A stretch of DNA of 64,000 nt, taken from positions 1-64,000 of the forward strand of contig JAYJMR010000016.1 of NCBI GenBank assembly GCA_037074705.1, in the 5' to 3' direction. Under the pieces are notes generated by a model. That model saw nothing but the letters and a program-made list of their open reading frames with translations. It did not search any database and was not told the origin of the DNA. Source of the DNA: Zhengitettix transpicula (lineage: Eukaryota > Arthropoda > Insecta > Orthoptera > Tetrigidae). Every line of letters begins with the position of its first letter. Position 1 is the stretch's first letter. Shown here in pieces: positions 58,362 through 64,000 of the stretch. The position numbers were made by a program, and so were the translations under genes.

Positions 58362-61130
58362 AACCTTGCGTACGTGATAGAGCTTCAGCATGGTCCACGG
58401 AGGCCTCTTCTCGTAGTCGTCTGGCGCACCGTTCTGACGAGTGAGCTGCCAGTTCTGCACTTGGCCGTAGTAGCGCTGCTGCCAGGCACTCGCATGTTAA
58501 CACGCCGATTTTCGTCGTCCACCGAGATATGTAACACTCCGTTTCGTGTACCACAGGTCTCTTCGGCACTTGCAAGGATCAGTCTTGTTGGCGGAAGGAC
58601 TTAAACGACTTCGCCACACTTGTCTGTCCACCTCCACGCGTCCGCAAAATAGCGTGCTTTTTGTGAACAGGGTGTCTCTTCGCGAAATAGACTATCAACA
58701 GCGACATACAGTCCGCTATTCCCCTATCATTGTTGACAATCGTGTAGCCTCATCCTTTGGCTACTCACCGCCACCATAAGCGATGCCCTAAGATTATCGG
58801 TGCGTTTGGTGGGTGGCGTAAAGCTATGGCGTGTCACAATCGTCTGCCGATATTCGTCGTGGTACTCGTCCCGTGTTTATGGAAACAATCCTTAAAATAA
58901 GTGTTTTCTTGCCCAGATTCTGTTGCCTCAGTTGAAAGTTACACGTTACCGTCACAAAAAGTCACCACACGTTCACACAACAAGGTTTCGTTCACATGAA
59001 ATGCTCAAGATGTCGTCCACTTGATGCGTGCAGCTCATTTCAGATAGTCCTCTTTCCTCGCAGCCAGAAGGCACCAGAATGAAATAAATATTGCCTACTA
59101 CATACGCCCACACTTTAAAATAATTGCGCAATGACATGAATGAGTATGCCGACGAATGACGAGGAAAACAGGAAGAATAGAACGTTTCCTCGACTTCTTC
59201 GGACCCCACGCGATTCTCCTGGCGGAACGTGAATTGAGATACATATGACGAATTCGTCGACCCTGTCGGAGGAAAATCAGAAAATACAAACTCAAGACGA
59301 AAATGTTAAGTCACGGAAGGTCCCACGCCGAAAGAAATATGAAAGTAATCGTTAAAATACGAATGGAAGAAGTATTCACGTGACTCATGCCTTACAGTTC
59401 AGAAAGGAAAAAAAAATCACCGGGAAATAAGAAATGCGACCATGGGAAGTATTTTGGAGTTTCGGATAATGTCGAGTCAGGGAAAGAAAAGCAAACCAAT
59501 TACCGTCTCAAAAACGGGCAGAAAACAGAAAAACAAAAACACTACATGCAGCGCACTGATCAGTATGACCCAATTTACACGAGTAATATTACGTTAACAA
59601 GTTGACAGCACAAAAATGCGAAGGAAAGCAGGAAAAACAACAATAATTCAATCGGAAATGGTACAAACAAAATCCCGAACGAAATTGAAATAATAATTCA
59701 TAAGCATGTAATATATTTGTTATACACGTATTAATCAATAATGTGACCGTGATGTATACGCCGATATAAATAATTGTGGGTAGACGTAATGGAAACGTGT
59801 GGACGGCTATGTAGTATGTAGTATTTCTATGTTTTCACGTGCCCTCCGAGCGGCGTTCGACTCACCAGGGCTGGGCGTACTCTGGGTCGCCTGACGTGCT
59901 CAAATCTTTCATTGTGGGGACCGGGCAGCAGACAAAGAAATTGCGAAACATAGTCTTCAAATCACCACAGAAGCCTACGTAGTGCGGCCCCAATAGCTTC
60001 AAGATCAGAAATCATTCCACTTATAATAATAATGCTAATGAAATCGGTAGTAACGCGATACGGAAGGAAGAACAAATCGTTCTGGGCGATGTTGTTTATT
60101 CTTAAGGAAAAATCATTGTCAACTATGGTCATACGTTGAAGCACCAGCAGTAACGCCTTCACATTGCTTCAAATCTAACAGCACGAAATTCGTCAAGGGA
60201 CGAATAGGTTACAAATGAATTCAACACTTACTTCTCTGTTAAACTTCAGCGACACAAACGAATATTCTTTATATAGCGACGCAACGAGGTAACGTGCACA
60301 CGTCTCACACTTTGGCGAAGATGTGGAAAAGTGCACTATTTGGGCTGATATGCCAAAGGTTATTTTTTTGATTTTTTATATTTTTTAAAAAAAATATATA
60401 TATATAAAAATAAAGAAATAATTAAACAATTGCGTTTATAAGTGAAGGTAAGTGGCGAGCTGCACAATCAGGTATGTATGTTAATAATCAACACCCGACA
60501 AACATTATCGAATCAGAATTCTTCATTACCAAACATACCTATTGGACAAATTGCTCAGAAAGAAACATGAAGCGAAAGTAAATTTAAGAATTTTAATATT
60601 TTCTCTAAACAAATGACATGAGTAAACTTTCATTTTAATAAGGTCAATCACCCCGTTAAAATTTTATATCATTCCTATAAGCTCCCGTGCCCAGATGCAG
60701 TTTTATATAAATTTTCGATAGAAGATGAAATGTAATTTACCGTTATTCAATGGACTACATTATTCTCGAAGTAGAAATTACAGGAATTGTTACGTGTCGA
60801 ATGACCCAAATGATAGTACAAGAAGCAAACATGCAAGTTAAAACGACTCACATTATGAAAATAACTTCACAAATGTGTTTTACCCTCGTCATTCTCAGGT
60901 GTTTTCCATCAATAATAAAAAATTGAACTCTAACGGGTGGGGAGGGGAAATTCGTACAATAGATGCCACATCGACCAACGTCATGCAATTAAATAACGAT
61001 ATACTAATAAATGTAAACAAGCTGCCTCCCCACCCGCATGGGTCCAGTGACCGTATTCTCAGAAGTAAATAGCGAAGTTGTTGTCTCCGACGGTTTCTCT
61101 CCTTTCCATATGGTTTTTAAGTAAAATGAT
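58362..61130. other. H1-H2B spacer with H1 upstream region, unit 7 (B type)
   Basis: As unit 6; the T/A/TA tract near 60375-60406 differs slightly in run lengths. No gene recognised. Confidence 0.75.
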
Positions 61131-61146
61131 GGCCCTGAAAAGGGCC
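61131..61146 (-). terminator. Histone 3' stem-loop of H2B, unit 7
   Basis: TTTC-loop hairpin on the minus strand. Confidence 0.95.
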
Positions 61147-61187
61147 GTTTTATAATCTTCTTCAATTTCTTCCCGCTGACTTGCTTC

Positions 61188-61559
61188 TTATTTGGAGCTG
61201 GTGTACTTGGTGACGGCTTTGGTTCCTTCGCTGACGGCGTGCTTGGCAAGCTCACCGGGTAGCAGCAACCTTACGGCAGTCTGTATCTCCCGACTGGTGA
61301 TAGTCGAGCGCTTGTTGTAGTGAGCCAGTCGAGACGCTTCGGCAGCAATCCTCTCGAAGATGTCGTTAACGAAGCTGTTCATGATGCTCATGGCTTTGCT
61401 GGAAATACCAGTGTCCGGGTGCACTTGTTTCAAAACTTTATAAATGTAAATAGCGTAGCTTTCCTTCCTCTTGCGCTTCTTCTTCTTATCTCCCTTGGAG
61501 ATATTCTTCTGGGCTTTGCCAGCCTTCTTGGCAGCTTTCCCGCTAGTCTTGGGCGGCAT
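61188..61559 (-). CDS. H2B: Core histone H2B, unit 7, with truncated promoter
   Basis: The coding sequence is an intact 123-residue H2B identical in protein to the other copies. Only 68 bp of normal upstream sequence remain before the retrotransposon. The GATAAA element that lies 84-89 bp before the ATG in other units, the shared CCAAT box and the H2A half of the promoter are gone. The gene may therefore be silent or driven from sequence inside the element; that is inference. Confidence 0.96.
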   Translation of the reverse strand: MPPKTSGKAAKKAGKAQKNISKGDKKKKRKRKESYAIYIYKVLKQVHPDTGISSKAMSIMNSFVNDIFERIAAEASRLAHYNKRSTITSREIQTAVRLLLPGELAKHAVSEGTKAVTKYTSSK

Positions 61560-61627
61560 GACAATAACGCTGAACCACAGGCGAAGTTAGCGTAACGCAG
61601 TCTCAGCGTATAATGGCGTCGGGCGAC
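61560..61627. promoter_or_regulatory. Remnant of the H2B/H2A promoter
   Basis: These 68 bp match unit 6 exactly by eye, including the B-type GCGAAGTTAGCG, and end in GGGCGAC. They cover the H2B leader and probably its start site but not the TATA-like element. Confidence 0.8.
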
Positions 61628-61647
61628 TTCATCATCATCATCATCAT
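61628..61647 (-). repeat. ATG-repeat 3' tail of the retrotransposon
   Basis: The plus strand reads TTC followed by ATC/ATG triplets, i.e. about six ATG triplets on the element's sense strand. It sits exactly at the junction with histone DNA, as the simple-repeat tails of some non-LTR elements do. Confidence 0.8.
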
Positions 61648-61657
61648 GGGAGTTTGA

Positions 61658-61677
61658 GTATGCCAAAGTTGGCATAC
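61658..61677. repeat. Perfect 9-bp inverted repeat near the 3' end of the element
   Basis: GTATGCCAA, two bases, TTGGCATAC: a complete 9-bp stem about 10 bp inside the ATG tail. A terminal RNA hairpin is used for template recognition in some non-LTR elements such as the L2-like UnaL2; a similar role here is inference. Confidence 0.75.
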
Positions 61678-61786
61678 CCTGGCTGGTTAGGCACGTTGGC
61701 CTCTACAGCCTGCTGTGGGCAATATCGTGGCTGAGTACTGGCGCCGCGTCGGATCTTGTAGTGCTAGTGGGATAAGGGTAAGGTGT

Positions 61787-62003
61787 CCTCTTTTTTTTTT
61801 TTTTGAGCGAGGTGGATATGGGGCCCTCTTTTTTTTTTCTCGAGGGGGGAGTTCCTCTTTTTTTTTTGTGCGAGGGGGAAATTCCTCTTTTTTTTTTGTG
61901 CGAGGGGGAAGTTCCTCTTTTTTTTTTTTTTTCGAGGGAGGGTAGGAATCCTCTTTTTTTTTGGCCGAGGTGGAAGGATACCTCTTTTTTTTTTTTTTCG
62001 AGG
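61787..62003. repeat. T-run minisatellite (A-rich on the element sense strand)
   Basis: Seven runs of 9-15 T (61791-61804, 61829-61838, 61858-61867, 61888-61897, 61918-61932, 61954-61962, 61985-61998) recur every 29-38 bp. They are separated by G-rich linkers of the form CGAGGGGGAAGTTCCTC. The middle copies are nearly identical. It lies in the 3' untranslated region of the retrotransposon. Confidence 0.9.
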
Positions 62004-62200
62004 TTTTACTTGGTTAGGTGGGGCGGTGATTGCTATGCTTTTAATACTGCTGGGTTTTAGTTACATTTTGAGGGAAGGAAAGGTAGCTGATTTGAGACAG
62101 TTGGAAAGTTGGGAAAAGACGGCGAAGATTTTACTTAAATTTTAATTTGTATTTATAAGTGCTTTGTTTATAGCTTTTGTTTGTTTGTCTTCGTCTATCG

Positions 62201-64000
62201 TCAGACTGTTGTTAAGTCGTTCAGTGTTTTGATTGTTAAATGGTATAGTGAGCTTCTGTCACGGATTGGGATGCTGTCTAAAGTCTGTCTGTAAAAGGGG
62301 CGTGTGTAGGCCTTCATTGCGTAGTTTCTCTGCAGTCTTAGGGCTACCTGTGGCAATGGCTTTATGTCTTTGGCTACTAGGTGGTAGAGTGCATTGTTGG
62401 ATGTGTGTGGGCGGATTCTGTACGCTACTCTAATAGCTTTGCGTTCACAGATATTAATTTTCTTCTTTGATTTTTCTGTAGCAGTTAACAGTAATGGGTG
62501 GCAAAAAAGTAGGACTGGTCTAATTAATGTTTTATATAGGGTGACTAGTGATTTTGGTTGGCATCCTGCTCTTCCACCTAATAGCCGGAGTGTGGATAGT
62601 CTTGTCTTTGAAATGTTGCAGGCGTTACGATAATGTGGGTCGAAGGTCAGTCGTCTGTCTATCGTAATTCCGAGGTATTTGATCTCTTGTCGGTATGGCA
62701 GCGTTTCTTTGTCTAGTCTTATCTTGTATCTCTCCACGACACCTAAGCCTGGTTTTTGTCGTGGTCTCACGGCTAGGACTTGCGTCTTGTCAGCGTTGAG
62801 TGTGATGCGCCACTTATTGCACCACGTCATTAGGTCTTTTAGTTGGCTGTTTATGACTGCCACAGCATCAGGGTGACGTCTACCGGTGGCCCAGTAGGCA
62901 GTGTCGTCGGCGAATTGTGCCAGTCCTAGCCGTGGTTCGTTAGTCTTTACGGGTGTGTCCTGAACGTACAGGAGGTGGAGGAGTGGGGATATTGCAGCGC
63001 CTTGCGGGACGCCTGCGTGTAGGGTATATGGTCTTGAAAGTGTGGTTCTTATTTTCACTTGCGCCGTTCGTCCTGTGAGAAAGTCACAGAGCCAACGGCA
63101 CATCGTGGCAGGGATTTTCCTTTCTATTAATTTTCTTTTTAGGCCTTCGATCCATAGGGTGTCAAAGGCCTTCTGTACGTCAAGACACACCAGTATTGAC
63201 GAGCGTCGTCTTTGTTGTCCGTCTTGTAGGGCGGTCAGTACTCGTAGTATTTGGTCCGTCATGTCTATGCCGGGTCGAAACCCGGCTTGCGTCATTCCTA
63301 GCGGTGCGTGTTCGTCAAGCCAAACATGTAGGCGTCTTACTAGTACCCTCTCTAGGATTTTACTGAATGTGGAGGTGAGGGATATTGGTCGGTAGCTGTC
63401 TGGGTTGGAGTGGTCTTTCCCTGGTTTGGGAAAGAGGAGGACATGGGCATGTTTGAGGGTGGCCGGAATATACCCTAGATGCAGGCTCGATGTATAGAAC
63501 CTGCATAGGATATCAAGGAATTGGGGTGTAGCATGTTTCAGTACAAGATTGCTGATACCATCCGGCCCTGGAGCAGTATTTTTGAGTTTGGGCAGGATAG
63601 GGATTAAGTCTGCGGGTATGATTGGGCGGGTTAAATTATCATTAGGTTCGTAGTCGGGTGGGATTGATTTTAGGGGAGTTGTGATTTGGTTATGGGTTTT
63701 GAGGAATCGGATGGTATCTTGACGGAAGTTTTCTAGAAATTTAGGGGATTGCGGTATGGTGTGGACTCGTTGAAGGTGATTCCGGAGGAGTTCACACTTC
63801 TCCTCGTCCGAGTGGAGTATACGGGAATTGGAGGAGAGAGGGTACCGCGGCATGGCCTTAGTCCCTGACAGACGCTGGATCTGTTTCCAGAACCGCGCTG
63901 TGTTTACGCACCGGTCCTCGTCGAGATCGTTGCAGTACGTCTCCCATTTACGTTGTCTGAAGTTGGAGACAGCCTCTTTCACCTGCGATTGCAGGTAATT
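62201..64000 (-). CDS. Reverse transcriptase ORF of non-LTR retrotransposon (5' incomplete)
   Basis: The minus-strand frame is open from the window edge to TGA at 62201-62203, 599 codons, with no start inside that need be real (an apparent start at 63982 is a GTG). Numbering from that GTG, the reverse transcriptase domain shows APGPDGIS (137-144), FPKPGKD and SYRPISL (184-202), the catalytic LDVQKAFD (267-274), HAGVPQGAAISPLL (322-335), the FADD active site (357-360), LNADKTQVLAV (395-405) and KYLGITIDRRLTF (435-447). The order and wording fit the Jockey group; I see no RNase H domain after it. The frame is uninterrupted, so the copy could be young. The endonuclease part lies outside the window. 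Confidence 0.92.
   Translation of the reverse strand, partial: NYLQSQVKEAVSNFRQRKWETYCNDLDEDRCVNTARFWKQIQRLSGTKAMPRYPLSSNSRILHSDEEKCELLRNHLQRVHTIPQSPKFLENFRQDTIRFLKTHNQITTPLKSIPPDYEPNDNLTRPIIPADLIPILPKLKNTAPGPDGISNLVLKHATPQFLDILCRFYTSSLHLGYIPATLKHAHVLLFPKPGKDHSNPDSYRPISLTSTFSKILERVLVRRLHVWLDEHAPLGMTQAGFRPGIDMTDQILRVLTALQDGQQRRRSSILVCLDVQKAFDTLWIEGLKRKLIERKIPATMCRWLCDFLTGRTAQVKIRTTLSRPYTLHAGVPQGAAISPLLHLLYVQDTPVKTNEPRLGLAQFADDTAYWATGRRHPDAVAVINSQLKDLMTWCNKWRITLNADKTQVLAVRPRQKPGLGVVERYKIRLDKETLPYRQEIKYLGITIDRRLTFDPHYRNACNISKTRLSTLRLLGGRAGCQPKSLVTLYKTLIRPVLLFCHPLLLTATEKSKKKINICERKAIRVAYRIRPHTSNNALYHLVAKDIKPLPQVALRLQRNYAMKAYTRPFYRQTLDSIPIRDRSSLYHLTIKTLNDLTTV

Larger units (their letters stand above)
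54873..61627. repeat. Histone repeat unit 7 (type B, truncated after H2B)
   Basis: Matches unit 6 closely, with a 3-bp loss near 56264, up to GGGCGAC at 61621-61627. There the sequence changes abruptly to the 3' end of a retrotransposon. It keeps H1 and H2B; H2A, H4 and H3 are not seen in the window. Confidence 0.96.
61628..64000 (-). mobile_element. Non-LTR retrotransposon, Jockey-like, 3' part
   Basis: Read on the minus strand this segment has a reverse transcriptase ORF followed by a 570-bp 3' region with an A-rich minisatellite, a short hairpin and an ATG-repeat tail joined directly to histone promoter DNA. That is how a target-primed insertion in minus orientation would look. The 5' part with the endonuclease, and any target-site duplication, lie beyond the window. 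No long terminal repeats are seen. Clade assignment rests on reverse transcriptase motifs only. Confidence 0.88.

Noticed and set aside
61715..62060. Plus-strand frames of 76 and 85 codons rich in Phe
   Set aside because: They are translations of the T-run minisatellite in the untranslated region of the minus-strand retrotransposon.
63042..63395. 117-codon plus-strand frame in the retrotransposon
   Set aside because: Antisense to the reverse transcriptase ORF, whose motifs are clear on the minus strand.

Overview
The window is a tandem array of replication-dependent histone genes from an animal, almost certainly an insect or other arthropod. The H4 begins MTGRGKGG, the H2A and H2B are insect-like, and a Jockey-like non-LTR retrotransposon lies at the right end. 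All histone genes are intronless and end in the histone 3' stem-loop instead of relying on a polyadenylation signal. I cannot place the order or species from sequence alone.

Layout: after the tail of an H3 gene (1-86) come six full repeat units of about 9.1 kb (167-9267, 9268-18396, 18397-27524, 27525-36653, 36654-45753, 45754-54872) and a seventh truncated one (54873-61627). Each full unit carries H1(-), H2B(-), H2A(+), H4(-), H3(+). H2B/H2A and H4/H3 are divergent pairs, each sharing a promoter of about 270 or 214 bp; H2A and H4 converge. Read on the minus strand the circular order is H1-H3-H4-H2A-H2B, the same as the Drosophila melanogaster quintet, but the unit is nearly twice as long because of two AT-rich spacers of about 2.7 kb flanking H1. 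I recognise no gene in those spacers.

Intact histone proteins are identical between copies. Non-coding differences sort the units into type A (units 1-5) and type B (the spacer after the H3 of unit 5, and units 6-7), with the switch between about 43.4 and 45.8 kb. Unit 5 carries a dense run of small deletions (about 40.0-43.8 kb) that breaks its H1, H2B and H2A; unit 4 has a one-base insertion in H2A. These may be real pseudogenes or consensus errors.

At 61627/61628, 68 bp upstream of the seventh H2B start codon, the array stops abruptly. From there to the window end is a minus-strand non-LTR retrotransposon: an ATG-repeat 3' tail, a terminal hairpin, an A-rich 30-bp minisatellite, and a reverse transcriptase ORF open at the window edge. 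Whether this is an insertion within the array or its true end cannot be decided here.
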